Of a stretch of 64,000 nt of DNA, positions 1 through 8,764 are shown in pieces. How positions within the stretch are numbered: the first letter of the stretch is position 1; each line of letters opens with the position of its first letter. Under the pieces are notes generated by a model, which was not told where the DNA came from, searched no databases, and worked only from the letters and a program-made list of their open reading frames with translations. The position numbers and the translations under genes were made by a program. This DNA is from CAYGZQ01 sp964354375 [NCBI: uncultured Planctomycetota bacterium] (GTDB lineage Bacteria; JAJVIF01; JAPKYR01), in the NCBI GenBank assembly GCA_964354375.1, contig CAYGZQ010000011.1, positions 13,722-77,721 on the forward strand, written 5' to 3'.

Positions 1-2
1 TC

Positions 3-527
3 AACACGCCGTGGCGCAGTGCCGCGAACTCCGAGCTCGACGAGAACGATTACTACAAGGTCGACATCGACACGCAGGTAGCCTCCGGAATCCTGGACGT
101 GAACCTGGACTGGTTCGGACCTCCCGACCCCAATTTCAATGTCTACCTCTACGAAGAGGATTACACACCGGTAGCGTACTCGAACGGCAGCGCTCAGCCG
201 GAGGTTTTCACGATCGTAAATCCTCCGGAGGGCACGTTCTACATTCGAGTCAAGGCCTTCTCGGGCGCGGGAGTGTATGAGCTCACGACCCATGCTCACC
301 CGGTCTACATATTCAATCCCAAGGAGCTCTACGAATACGTGTACCCGCCAATTCCGTGGCCGGACCCTGACCCGGCGCATGACATCCTCGACAAATTCGA
401 TCCCGAGATGTTCGAGCCTCCCCCGTTCGACGTCCCGCCGCAATACCACCCACTCCTCTTTGATCCGCCTGATGACTATGACGGCTGGGGGGCCGATAGT
501 TTCTTCGACGTCTATTTCGACCTTTAG
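3..527 (+). CDS. C-terminal part of a secreted protein with a PPC-like beta domain (partial)
   Basis: The frame is open from the first bases of the window, so the gene starts upstream and only its last 174 codons are visible. Residues about 15-95 have the pattern of a bacterial pre-peptidase C-terminal (PPC) domain: DENDYYKVDI, then beta strands ending in GTFYIRVKAFSGAGVYELT. Such domains usually sit at the C-terminus of exported proteases and other secreted proteins. The last 75 residues are a Pro/Asp/Phe-rich tail (PDPDPAH, PPDDYDGWG) ending in DVYFDL, with no recognisable sorting motif. The catalytic part, if any, is outside the window, so no enzyme activity can be assigned. A perfect palindrome follows the stop. 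Confidence 0.75.
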   Translation, partial: NTPWRSAANSELDENDYYKVDIDTQVASGILDVNLDWFGPPDPNFNVYLYEEDYTPVAYSNGSAQPEVFTIVNPPEGTFYIRVKAFSGAGVYELTTHAHPVYIFNPKELYEYVYPPIPWPDPDPAHDILDKFDPEMFEPPPFDVPPQYHPLLFDPPDDYDGWGADSFFDVYFDL

Positions 528-588
528 CTCGCCGAACACCTTCTCCAAAGCAAAAGGCGCTTTGGGAGGACACCGCGACATCACGTAG

Positions 589-608
589 GGGCACGGCATG
601 CCGTGCCC
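589..608. repeat. 20-bp perfect palindrome between convergent genes
   Basis: The 20 bases read identically on both strands (arms of GGGCACGGCA). It lies between the stop of the PPC-domain gene and the stop of the convergent transglutaminase-like gene. It could form a hairpin and act as a bidirectional terminator, but there is no T-run on either side. The isolated, perfect, GC-rich form also fits a REP-like dispersed palindrome. Confidence 0.6.
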
Positions 609-629
609 TTGCTTCATTGAGCGGCGTTC

Positions 630-2204
630 TCAGTAGTACACGATCCCGTCCCTGTGCCACACGAACGGTCGGGAACCTTCGCGGAATGCAGCTGGATCGG
701 TCGAGTCCGAAAGAAGGAACAGTCCGCCTTCGATGGCGGTCGCAGGGAATGTCGCCGAGACATTGTCTCCCTCCGGCGTGGTCACAATGGTTGCCCGGGC
801 CTTCCACTCCATCGGACTCGGCGCTTCAGGATCCTCGCACTTCACGTACCGGAATAGAGTGACCTCTTTGCCGTCCTCGAGAATCGATGAGGCATTCCAG
901 CCCGTGAGGACTATATCCGAATCCGGGACCGCCTGCGGACAGGGATCGGTGTAATCGACGTTTCCGTCCAGATGCAGCACAAATGGAATCGCGACTGGAT
1001 AATGCGTACCCCATCCGGTCTCATCCTCGACATATCGGGTCGCGCAGTACAGGATGTCCTGGTTGCCCACATCCCTGAACGTCACGTTCTCTCCCTCGGC
1101 CCATGCGCCGGCCACGTCCTGCCAGTCCCCGAAGTTGAAAACGCAAAGGTAGGTGGCCCGTGCGGGATTCATGACCCGGAGACTGATATCGCTCACCGTT
1201 GTGTATTCGGACGTCACATCGATCGCGGGCGTGCGCATGAGACGGGGAGGCTGAGTGCCGTCCGGGGCCGGACCCATGATCGGCTCGGCCGAAAAACTCT
1301 CCCTGTAGACCTTGGCGAAAACGCTCGTCCTGATCGCGTCCCAGGTGGGATCCGTGCGCGCCTCGCAGCCCATGAACGAGTACCATTTTCCTCCGGAGAA
1401 AACGACATTCCATGCGTGGTTGTTGTCGCCCTTCGGCCATCGCGGGGTGAAGTCGCTCGTCGTCGGCACTCCCACAGCCCTAACGCTGTAGTTCGACAGA
1501 TTGGACATGTCCTCGCATCGACCCGAGCCGCACGAAAGCAGGGTAGGGATGTCGCGGTCTTCCGGATGACGGTAGTAAAGCGGATCGAAGTGAAAAATCC
1601 CCGTATTGTACGTGTTCACCAGCTCCGCGACATCAAGTGCGGTTTTCTGCCCCGAGAGCATGGAAACGAATCTCTCGAACATCATGGGACGCCATGAATG
1701 AAGCGGCTCCTGGGTCGAACGGTAGGGAAGCACATAGTCGAGGAAAACGTGCTCGGGAAGATCCCTGCACCACGCAAAACGCTCTCTCGCCGCAAACGCC
1801 CACTCGACATTCTCGATCAGAAGATCGCTTGTCATTGTCGAATAGTCCCACACATATTCCCTTACCCAGTCGATGTCTTTGTCCTCGGGGCTGAAGGGGT
1901 TTAACGGATCATCCGGGTTTACGTAGTCCACGTAAACATGTTTGTCCATGTTCGCGATGAGGTAACACACGGCCCGGAATTTCGGCGAACCGGGCGGATA
2001 GGCACTCAGCGCCCCGATGAGCTCGTCGTCGTTCCAGTCGGCGCTTGCGAGATCGAGCACTCTCGCCACATCGTCCTTCCATTGCTGCGGCACGTGCCTG
2101 ACGACATCGCTGTAGTCGCCCGCTTCCGAAACTCTCCAGGGCGCGAGTACCCCGACGGCAAAGACAAGAGCCAGGAATATTCCTGGGATGCAAAGCCTTT
2201 GCAT
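630..2204 (-). CDS. Exported transglutaminase-like (papain-fold) protein
   Basis: A 524-aa protein with an N-terminal signal peptide: a hydrophobic core at residues about 6-22, then VSEAG as a possible cleavage region. The centre has a transglutaminase-like arrangement: a Cys in SCGSGRCEDMSNL, a His about 35 residues later in NNHAWNVV, and a downstream Asp in ARTDPTWDA. The C-terminal third is beta-rich and looks like Ig-type binding domains. Family members act as cysteine proteases, amidases or cross-linking enzymes on peptides or cell-wall material; the substrate here is unknown. It is convergent with the preceding gene and separated by over 100 bp from corA. The ATG was chosen because it directly precedes the signal peptide. 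Confidence 0.75.
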   Translation of the reverse strand: MQRLCIPGIFLALVFAVGVLAPWRVSEAGDYSDVVRHVPQQWKDDVARVLDLASADWNDDELIGALSAYPPGSPKFRAVCYLIANMDKHVYVDYVNPDDPLNPFSPEDKDIDWVREYVWDYSTMTSDLLIENVEWAFAARERFAWCRDLPEHVFLDYVLPYRSTQEPLHSWRPMMFERFVSMLSGQKTALDVAELVNTYNTGIFHFDPLYYRHPEDRDIPTLLSCGSGRCEDMSNLSNYSVRAVGVPTTSDFTPRWPKGDNNHAWNVVFSGGKWYSFMGCEARTDPTWDAIRTSVFAKVYRESFSAEPIMGPAPDGTQPPRLMRTPAIDVTSEYTTVSDISLRVMNPARATYLCVFNFGDWQDVAGAWAEGENVTFRDVGNQDILYCATRYVEDETGWGTHYPVAIPFVLHLDGNVDYTDPCPQAVPDSDIVLTGWNASSILEDGKEVTLFRYVKCEDPEAPSPMEWKARATIVTTPEGDNVSATFPATAIEGGLFLLSDSTDPAAFREGSRPFVWHRDGIVYY

Positions 2205-2305
2205 GGTAAGTCTCTTGACCTCCGAATTGTCCTGCCGGACTCATCCGGCTGTTTAGTGACGGAAGTATAAGACAAAATGGGGGCGAAGTTGCAGGTGGTT
2301 TTGGG

Positions 2306-3397
2306 TTACGCGGACGGACCTCGCCCGATCCAGCCTCTTGAATGGAAATAGAACAGCATGGTACACACAGTTCCCAGCATCAGGAGCAGTACGAAGGGAT
2401 AGCCGAGGTACCAGTTAAGCTCCGGCATATTGAAGGGCGAGACCTTCGTGTTGTAGTTCATCCCGTAGAGGGAGGCGAGAAAGGAGAGGGGCATGAATAT
2501 CGTGGCGATTATCGTCAGAACCTTCATGACCTCGTTCAGCCTGTTGCTGATGCTTGATAGGTAGGCGTTCATGAGGTCGGAACAGATTTCGCGGTAGTTC
2601 TCGACAAGATCGATCACCTGGATCGCGTGATCGAAGCAGTCTCTCAGGTAGACCCGCGTGTAGTCTGTTATGAAGCATCCCTGTTCCCTGAGAAGAGAGT
2701 TGACCACATCCCTGAGGGGCCAGGCGGCCCGACGGATACTCAGGAGGGCTCTTTTCACTTCGTGGATTTCGGACACGATATCGGCCTTTGGCTGAGCAAG
2801 GATTTTGTCCTCAAGAAGCTCGATACGTTCCCCCAGGTCCTCGAGAACGGGTAGATATCCATCGATGACTGCGTCGATGATCGCGTACGCCAGATAGCTC
2901 GCGCCGTTCTCTCTCATCCTGCCTGACGGGTTGCGCAGACGGGTACGTACGGGCTCAAGGCAGTCGCCTTCCCTCTCCTGGAAGGTGATCACGAATTTCT
3001 GCCCTAGAAACAAGCTGAGCTGTTCCAGTTCCAGCCGCGGGGCGGGTTCGATCATGCGGACGATCACAAACAGGTGTTCCTTGTATTCCTCGGCCTTGGC
3101 CCTGTGCTCGCCGCCGACGATGTCCTCAAGGGCCAGCTTATGCAGACCCAGTAGCTCTCCGATTCTCTCGATAGTCCTCAGGTCCCCAAGTCCGTCCACA
3201 TTTATCCATGTGACATCGTTTTCATCGAGAAACTGCGGGAGAGTCTCCAGTGCGGTGACTTCCTGCTCGACGAACTTCTCACCCTTATACGCAATGACCC
3301 TGACCTTGGGAGGTTTTCCGTCCCCGGCGGCGGTCAGCATGCCCGGAGGCGCCCCGATCGACGGGTCCGGCTGAACGCTTCGAGTCGCTTTTCCCAT
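2306..3397 (-). CDS. corA: CorA-family magnesium/cobalt/nickel transporter
   Basis: A 363-aa inner-membrane divalent cation channel. It has the family layout: a long cytosolic alpha/beta and helical N-terminal domain, then two C-terminal transmembrane helices. The first helix ends in the YGMN motif (YGMNYNTKVS), the ion-selectivity signature of CorA, and the second is WYLGYPFVLLLMLGTVCTML. A basic tail (HSRGWIGRG) follows. Length is normal for the longer CorA subgroup. A purine-rich ribosome-binding site (AAAGGAAGG) precedes the ATG. It is divergent from the YbjQ-family gene, with a GGGTTAACCC palindrome just upstream of its start. Confidence 0.93.
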   Translation of the reverse strand: MGKATRSVQPDPSIGAPPGMLTAAGDGKPPKVRVIAYKGEKFVEQEVTALETLPQFLDENDVTWINVDGLGDLRTIERIGELLGLHKLALEDIVGGEHRAKAEEYKEHLFVIVRMIEPAPRLELEQLSLFLGQKFVITFQEREGDCLEPVRTRLRNPSGRMRENGASYLAYAIIDAVIDGYLPVLEDLGERIELLEDKILAQPKADIVSEIHEVKRALLSIRRAAWPLRDVVNSLLREQGCFITDYTRVYLRDCFDHAIQVIDLVENYREICSDLMNAYLSSISNRLNEVMKVLTIIATIFMPLSFLASLYGMNYNTKVSPFNMPELNWYLGYPFVLLLMLGTVCTMLFYFHSRGWIGRGPSA

Positions 3398-3583
3398 GAT
3401 CGCCTTCCTTTCGGGTTAACCCTTCTTAATCTCCGATGGTCGAAGGCACAATTGCACCAGTTAAAGGCTTAATTCATTCCGCCCACGGCACAGGCGAATC
3501 GAGTTGAGTTTTGCTCATCGGAAAGGGTAAACTTCCGGCCTATCCTGACGGCCATACGTCAAACGGTTGGAGGCAAGGAAAAC

Positions 3584-3892
3584 ATGATACTGACGACAAT
3601 GGACCATGTCCCGGGACGGGAGATCACCGAGGTGTTGGGCCTCGTTCGAGGAAACCAGATGAGGGGGTTCGCAACGATATTGAGCTCGTTCACCGATCCC
3701 TCCAGGCTCATGACAATGAACGCGGAGCTTCGCGAAGTGGAGGACGGTGCGACGGAGAACCTGATCCAGCAGGCGATCGAGATGGGAGCGGACGCAGTCA
3801 TCGGAGTGCGCATTTCGTCCACTGCTTTCGAATACGACAACGCGCTGAAGTACCAGGCGACGATGTACGGCACCGCCGTGAAACTCGACTAG
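3584..3892 (+). CDS. YbjQ / UPF0145 family protein
   Basis: A 102-aa soluble protein that matches the YbjQ (UPF0145, DUF74) family along its whole length. It opens with the typical strand and turn (MILTTMDHVPGREITEVLGLV), has the central GATENLIQQAIEMGADAVIGVRI block, and ends in a conserved YGTAVKL. The family is described as putative heavy-metal-binding and forms pentamers, but its role is not established. A GGAGG ribosome-binding site lies about 10 bases before the ATG. It is divergent from corA, so a link to metal homeostasis is possible but only inferred from position. Confidence 0.88.
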   Translation: MILTTMDHVPGREITEVLGLVRGNQMRGFATILSSFTDPSRLMTMNAELREVEDGATENLIQQAIEMGADAVIGVRISSTAFEYDNALKYQATMYGTAVKLD

Positions 3893-3928
3893 TGTCTTCC
3901 CACCCCGGATCGGTTTGGCGGGACGAGC

Positions 3929-5686
3929 CTATTTGTTGTAGGGCCTTTCCCAGAGCAGGTAAAGCTTGATCCTTGCGTAGAACCTGGCCCAGGTCCATCC
4001 TTCCCGCATCTTTGCGGGAATCTTCGTCACCTTTCGCAGGATATCGAGGAAGTTCTGGAGATCGACCAGCTTGTAGAGCACCCAGGGCGATCTTTCGAGG
4101 TGACGTTTCTTCGCAAGCCATCTCACGAAGTTTTTCGAGAAGACCCGTCGCGCCGCCATGTGGAACAGGGGGATGTAGAACCTGTCGCGAGGCTTCCTGT
4201 CCTCGTAACGGAACGTGGCCACGAACTGGCTCAGCGTCTTCGCCGCCTCGTCCTCCACCTGGTCCCGCCTGATGTAGCCTGCATCCAGCGACATCTGCGT
4301 CAACTGCACACCGGGGAAATAGATCAGGGAATAAAAATTGAATGAATACGGACCGGGAAGCGTCAGGAAGAACTCGAGCGAGTCCTTCATGTCCTGCTCG
4401 GTCTCGAACGGGTTGTCCGTGATTACGTCTATCACCACGGAGATATTCCGCTCTTTCATGATGTTGCACGATTCGATGATCGAGTCGTTGGTCTCCGGAC
4501 GCTTCATCAGGTCCATGCGGATTCGCTCGCTGCCTGTCTGGACGCCCATATCGATGTGGCTCAGCCCGATGTCCTTCAGTGCGTCCATGACATCTCCACG
4601 GATGTTCTTCGGATGGAAGTAGCACCAGAACGGGTTTTTGAAGTTCTCCTTGTACGCCCTGGCGAATTCCAGAACCCACTCGGGATTCAGGGTGAAGATG
4701 TCGTCGAAGAAGCTGATCTGCAGGTTGTCGAAATTCCAGTACCGCCCCTTCATGCGCCTCATCTCTTCCATGACATGCTCCACCGACCGCTGCCTGAGAC
4801 GGTTGTGGCCGCAAACCCTGAATTCACCCTGGTTGAAAACGGAATTCACGCAGTAGTTGCAGTGGTACGGGCATCCCCGGTTCGTCATCACGAAGATGTA
4901 ATATTCCTTGAACGCGGGGTCCTCGTTCTTTCCGAGCTGCTCCCAACGGATGTACCACTTGTTCCTGTCGTCCCAGATCGGGGCGGGGACGGTGTCGAGG
5001 TCGCGGATGACCGGACGCATCCTGTTGCGGTACTCCTTGCCGGTGGTCCGGTCGCGCACCCACAGATTGGGGACATCGTGCCAGGGCTTGCCTTCCTCGA
5101 TCCGGTCGAGCAGCTCCAGGAACGGAAGCTCGCCTTCGCCCAGGCATATCACGTCGTTGTGCTGGAAACACTGCTCCGGCGCGACATCGACATGGATCGA
5201 TCCCCATATCACCACCGCATTCGGGCAGACCTTCTTCACCAGCTTGTCGACCTCGAGCGCCTGTTTCCAGTAGCTCGTGCAGGCGATCGAAATTCCGACG
5301 ACCTGCGGATCGATCTCCTTGAGCGCAAGACCGAGATTCTCCCAGTCCTTCTCGGCAGGCGGGGTCCAGTCGTTCGCCAGAAGCCGTCCGAAGAAAATCG
5401 CGTGGCAATCGTAACCCGCATGCATCGTCACCGACTGAATCCATCGCACGCCGAGGTTATAGACATTCGACATGCTGATGAGCACTGCGCGGGTCTTCTT
5501 CGTCGGCTGCCAGGTCTTCTCGTCGGTGTATCCCGGCAAGTCTTCGAGACGATACTCAAGATACCTGAAATCGTTGGGCAGGGGCCCATAGTTCCGATGA
5601 TAGTAGTAACCTTCCGGCACCGGACCCTCCGCTGGCCTGCCCAGGGTTTTCTTTACGCTCCCGATGTCGAGCCCTTTGTCATCCAT
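3929..5686 (-). CDS. B12-binding-domain radical SAM protein (first of a tandem pair)
   Basis: A 585-aa protein with a Rossmann-like cobalamin-binding N-terminal region (strand RAVLISMSNVYNLG at about residue 66; later VVGISIACTS and ICLGEGELPF) followed by a radical SAM barrel. The iron-sulfur motif is in RGCPYHCNYC (CxxxCxxC) near residue 275. The SAM-domain segments FDNLQISFFDDIF and HIDMGVQTGSERIR also fit. The C-terminal 120 residues are rich in Arg, Trp and Tyr. Members methylate unreactive carbon or phosphorus, or rearrange lipids and natural products; the substrate is unknown. It lies 70 bp downstream of a paralogue of the same layout, so the two are probably co-transcribed. Confidence 0.88.
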   Translation of the reverse strand: MDDKGLDIGSVKKTLGRPAEGPVPEGYYYHRNYGPLPNDFRYLEYRLEDLPGYTDEKTWQPTKKTRAVLISMSNVYNLGVRWIQSVTMHAGYDCHAIFFGRLLANDWTPPAEKDWENLGLALKEIDPQVVGISIACTSYWKQALEVDKLVKKVCPNAVVIWGSIHVDVAPEQCFQHNDVICLGEGELPFLELLDRIEEGKPWHDVPNLWVRDRTTGKEYRNRMRPVIRDLDTVPAPIWDDRNKWYIRWEQLGKNEDPAFKEYYIFVMTNRGCPYHCNYCVNSVFNQGEFRVCGHNRLRQRSVEHVMEEMRRMKGRYWNFDNLQISFFDDIFTLNPEWVLEFARAYKENFKNPFWCYFHPKNIRGDVMDALKDIGLSHIDMGVQTGSERIRMDLMKRPETNDSIIESCNIMKERNISVVIDVITDNPFETEQDMKDSLEFFLTLPGPYSFNFYSLIYFPGVQLTQMSLDAGYIRRDQVEDEAAKTLSQFVATFRYEDRKPRDRFYIPLFHMAARRVFSKNFVRWLAKKRHLERSPWVLYKLVDLQNFLDILRKVTKIPAKMREGWTWARFYARIKLYLLWERPYNK

Positions 5687-5756
5687 GTAGAAACGCCTCG
5701 CGAACCTTATCTTGCCTGTCTTCCCTCGAACGCCCCCATCGACGCCGCCCGTTGCC

Positions 5757-7364
5757 TCACTCCTGAGGAAGGCCCAGGCGGCGATATTTGTTGAAGCTGT
5801 ACGCGATATCGCTCAAACGTATCTGCCCCTTGAAAAGCCGTCTCCAGAATATCCTCATCCGCGCCCCGAACCAGACCGCATTGCTCGCACGTTTCGCCAT
5901 CCACACCACGAACCCGGGGCGCTCCCTGAGACGCGGCCTGTTCGCCAGAAACCTTAGGTACCACCTCGGCACGAATGTCTTGCCGGTCATTGTATACAGA
6001 GCGATCCAGAAAAGCTCGTTCGGACTGCGCTTCGCCCAGTCGTACTTCGTTGCCCACTGCTCGAAGACCTTCATGCGGTTCTGCTCGATGTCCGCGTCCG
6101 TTATCAGCCCGGCTTCCAGCGCCCTCTCGGTGAACCTGACCTTCGGGAACATTATCATGCTGAGATAGTTCAGAGTGAACGGCCGCCTCAGCGACAGAAA
6201 AAACTCCAGCCCGGAACGCTTGTCTTCCTCCGTATCGAACGGGTTGTCCGTGATGACATCCATCACGATCCCGACCTTTGCCTTATGGAGAACTTCGACC
6301 GCTATTCGAATCTTCTCGTTCGTGTCGGTCCGGTCGAAAAACTGAGTCCTGATGCGCTCGCTGCCGGATTGCACACCCATATCCACGTACTTCAGCCCGG
6401 TCCCCGCGAGAATCCCGATGATCTCCTTGTTCACCGTGTTGGGGTGGAAATAGCACCAGTACGGTCGGGTGAAGTGCTTCTGATATTCCTCGGTGAACTC
6501 CTTCACCCAGTCCTTGTGCAGGACAAACACGTCGTCCCCGAAATTGATCGTGCCGTCCTTGCCGGCCTTGAAATCGGGGAAGCTGTCCTCGATGTACCTG
6601 ATCTCGTCGATGACATTCCTCACCGATCGCTGCCGGATGAAATTGCCTTTTCTCAGGCCCTTCCTGTAGTCCTCGAATATCAGGGGGGTCGCGCAGAACG
6701 CGCACTTGAACGGGCACCCGCGACTCGACAGGACGAAGATCGAGTACATTTCCTTCCTGAAGGGCTCGATCCTCTCGAGCTTCCCGTGCGCGATGTAGTA
6801 CTTGCGATCGTTGTCGTAGTCAGGGAAGGGGACCTCGTCCAGGTTTTCCGCGACCGGGCCGTGCGGATTCTCGTGCACCTTGCCGTCCGGATCTCTCACC
6901 CAGGTGCCGGAGATGTCGCTTACCGGCCTGCCGGACTCGATCCTCTCGAGAAACTCCGCCCATGAGACCTCGGCCTCGCCGGTGAAGGTGAGGTCGGCAT
7001 GTTTCACGCAGTCCTCCGGGCAGAGGATCGCGTGAATTCCGCCCCAGGCGATGTACCCGCCGTAACCCTTCGCCCGAAGCCCCTGGGTAACCTTCACGGC
7101 CGTCTTGAAGAACGACGAACAGCTCACTGAGATGCCCACCACGTTCGGCTTGATTTCTCCCGCGATGAGATCGATCAGAATCGCGATGTCCTCGTCCGTG
7201 GGCGGCATGGTGTCGTTCTTAAGGAATGCGCCCGCGAAAATCATGTGCGTGTCGTAACCGTGCACCTTGGCAAGCGAGCTTAGGTGCCTCGCCCCGATGT
7301 TGAACGGGTTCGAGAGCGACACGATCGCGACTCGCGTATTCCTTGTGGGCTCGGATTCGAACAT
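5757..7364 (-). CDS. B12-binding-domain radical SAM protein (second of a tandem pair)
   Basis: A 535-aa paralogue of the downstream gene with the same order: cobalamin-binding region (VAIVSLSNPFNIGARHL at the N-terminus, then VVGISVSCSS and LTFTGEAEVSW) and radical SAM barrel with RGCPFKCAFC as the CxxxCxxC cluster motif. The block YVDMGVQSGSERIRTQF parallels HIDMGVQTGSERIRMDL in the other copy, so the pair arose by duplication. I place the start at the ATG of MFESEPT; a TTG 30 bases upstream is possible. A good sigma-70 promoter lies about 100 bp upstream on this strand, so this is the first gene of the pair's operon. The substrate is unknown. Confidence 0.88.
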   Translation of the reverse strand: MFESEPTRNTRVAIVSLSNPFNIGARHLSSLAKVHGYDTHMIFAGAFLKNDTMPPTDEDIAILIDLIAGEIKPNVVGISVSCSSFFKTAVKVTQGLRAKGYGGYIAWGGIHAILCPEDCVKHADLTFTGEAEVSWAEFLERIESGRPVSDISGTWVRDPDGKVHENPHGPVAENLDEVPFPDYDNDRKYYIAHGKLERIEPFRKEMYSIFVLSSRGCPFKCAFCATPLIFEDYRKGLRKGNFIRQRSVRNVIDEIRYIEDSFPDFKAGKDGTINFGDDVFVLHKDWVKEFTEEYQKHFTRPYWCYFHPNTVNKEIIGILAGTGLKYVDMGVQSGSERIRTQFFDRTDTNEKIRIAVEVLHKAKVGIVMDVITDNPFDTEEDKRSGLEFFLSLRRPFTLNYLSMIMFPKVRFTERALEAGLITDADIEQNRMKVFEQWATKYDWAKRSPNELFWIALYTMTGKTFVPRWYLRFLANRPRLRERPGFVVWMAKRASNAVWFGARMRIFWRRLFKGQIRLSDIAYSFNKYRRLGLPQE

Positions 7365-7463
7365 CTCAGCCAACCCTGTGCCGGGCAACCTCAAATACCC
7401 ACGCAGAAAAAATCCGGTGCGAAATCCACCGGTCCGCGCGGGAACGGACCATTACTTAATCAC

Positions 7464-7492
7464 ATTATAGTGGAACGGTACCGGAGCCGCAA
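7464..7492 (-). promoter_or_regulatory. Sigma-70-type promoter for the radical SAM operon
   Basis: On the minus strand, TTGCGG (7492-7487), a 17-base spacer and a perfect TATAAT (7469-7464). It lies about 100 bases upstream of the ATG of the radical SAM gene at 7364. Confidence 0.6.
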
Positions 7493-7535
7493 GTCTTTAA
7501 CCGAGGTTACACATCGTCCGCTCTCGCAGAAACGA

Positions 7536-7564
7536 TTGAGCCGCCTTCCACGATGTGTTATACT
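7536..7564 (+). promoter_or_regulatory. Sigma-70-type promoter for ilvE
   Basis: TTGAGC (7536-7541), a 17-base spacer and TATACT (7559-7564), about 78 bases before the ilvE start. The leader after it contains a small TTCCGG/CCGGAA inverted repeat (7570-7589), which could be an operator or a weak hairpin. Confidence 0.6.
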
Positions 7565-7641
7565 CCCCATTCCGGAAGAGTGTCCGGAAGGGCCTCTTCT
7601 CTCTTTTGGGGTGTACTCGGTTTTTGAAAGGAGTAAGCCTC

Positions 7642-8598
7642 ATGGGCATACAGACTTACGTAAACGGGAAGCTTTATCCCAAAGAAGAAGCCAGCGTTTC
7701 CGCCTATGACCATGGGTTCCTCTACGGGGACGGCACTTTTGAAGGTATCCGCATCTATAGCGGCAGGATATTCAAATTCGAGGAGCATATAGACAGGCTG
7801 TGGGATTCGCTAAGGGTGCTCCAGATCGACCCCGGCATGACGCGCGAGCAGCTGATGGATGAAGTCGTGAAGGTGTGCCAGGTGAACCAGCATTACGACA
7901 GGGCTTACATCCGCCTGGTCGTTTCCAGGGGCGCCGGCGACCTCGGCATCAATCCCCGCAAGTGCACTCAAGGCGCCACAGTCGTCATCATTACCGACAT
8001 CCTCCAGCTCTATCCGGAGAAAGCGTACCAGGAGGGCCTCGAGGTAATCGTCTGCCAGACCCGCAAAATCCGTCACGACATGCTTAACTGCCGCATCAAG
8101 AGCTGCAACTACCTGAGCAACATCTTCGGCGTCATGGAAGTGGAGTACGCACGAAGACTTGCCGAGGCCGGAGGCCAGATGGGTCCGATCGAAGGCATTA
8201 TGCTGACCCACGACGGCTATGTCTCCGAGTGCACCGCCGACAACATTTTCATCATCAAGAACGGCGCTTTCCTGACACCCCCGAAGTACCTGGGCATCCT
8301 AGCCGGGATCACGCGGCAGACGATCATGGATCTCGCGCGTGAGGAGGGCTACGAGGTCAGGGAGGACATCTTCACCCCGTTCGATCTCTACACCGCCGAT
8401 GAGGTGTTCTGCTGCGGCACAGGCGCGGAGATGATCCCGGTGATCAAGATCGGACCGTACACCATCGGCGACGGCAAACCCGGCCCGATCACAACCAAAA
8501 TGCTGGCCCTGTTCCGCGAGTACGCGAACTCGCACGGCTACCCGATACGTCCCGACCTCGTCAAGGCCGAGAACAAAATGGCCACCGCGAAGAAGTAA
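7642..8598 (+). CDS. ilvE: Branched-chain amino acid aminotransferase (class IV PLP enzyme)
   Basis: A 318-aa fold-type IV aminotransferase that interconverts Leu, Ile and Val with their 2-oxo acids, with PLP. Visible family features: the N-terminal block YDHGFLYGDGTFEGIRIYSG, the catalytic Lys in RIKSCNYLSN, the Glu-containing VSECTADNIFI, and the phosphate-binding stretch ILAGITRQTI. The last motif, FCCGTGAEMIPV, differs a little from the textbook FxxGTAAxxxPV but is seen in this subgroup. The start is the ATG preceded by GAAAGGAG 8 bases upstream; the longer open frame lacks a ribosome-binding site. D-amino-acid aminotransferase or ADC lyase are alternatives within the class but fit less well. 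Confidence 0.9.
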   Translation: MGIQTYVNGKLYPKEEASVSAYDHGFLYGDGTFEGIRIYSGRIFKFEEHIDRLWDSLRVLQIDPGMTREQLMDEVVKVCQVNQHYDRAYIRLVVSRGAGDLGINPRKCTQGATVVIITDILQLYPEKAYQEGLEVIVCQTRKIRHDMLNCRIKSCNYLSNIFGVMEVEYARRLAEAGGQMGPIEGIMLTHDGYVSECTADNIFIIKNGAFLTPPKYLGILAGITRQTIMDLAREEGYEVREDIFTPFDLYTADEVFCCGTGAEMIPVIKIGPYTIGDGKPGPITTKMLALFREYANSHGYPIRPDLVKAENKMATAKK

Positions 8599-8636
8599 TT
8601 GGAATCAGCCGATAATCGGCGTTAGATGGAACCTTT

Positions 8637-8664
8637 CCCCGCTCAGCAATGTGCGGGGATTTTC
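8637..8664 (+). terminator. Intrinsic terminator after ilvE
   Basis: A CCCCGC/GCGGGG stem (8637-8642 with 8653-8658), a 10-base loop and a following ATTTTCTT. It lies 38 bases after the ilvE stop. A second hairpin (CCCACATGC/GCATGTGGG, 8684-8692 with 8703-8711) sits between this and the convergent lipoprotein gene. Confidence 0.6.
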
Positions 8665-8764
8665 TTCATGGAATCGTGTGGCGCCCACATGCGAGTCTTC
8701 GAGCATGTGGGTGATTCGCTTTTGTGAGGACACGCTCAGGGCTTCCGTCTTAGTCGACCCACCG

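Noticed and set aside
4556-5794. A 412-codon plus-strand open frame opposite the first radical SAM gene
   Set aside because: Antisense shadow: no domain, no ribosome-binding site, and the opposite strand carries an intact CxxxCxxC radical SAM enzyme.
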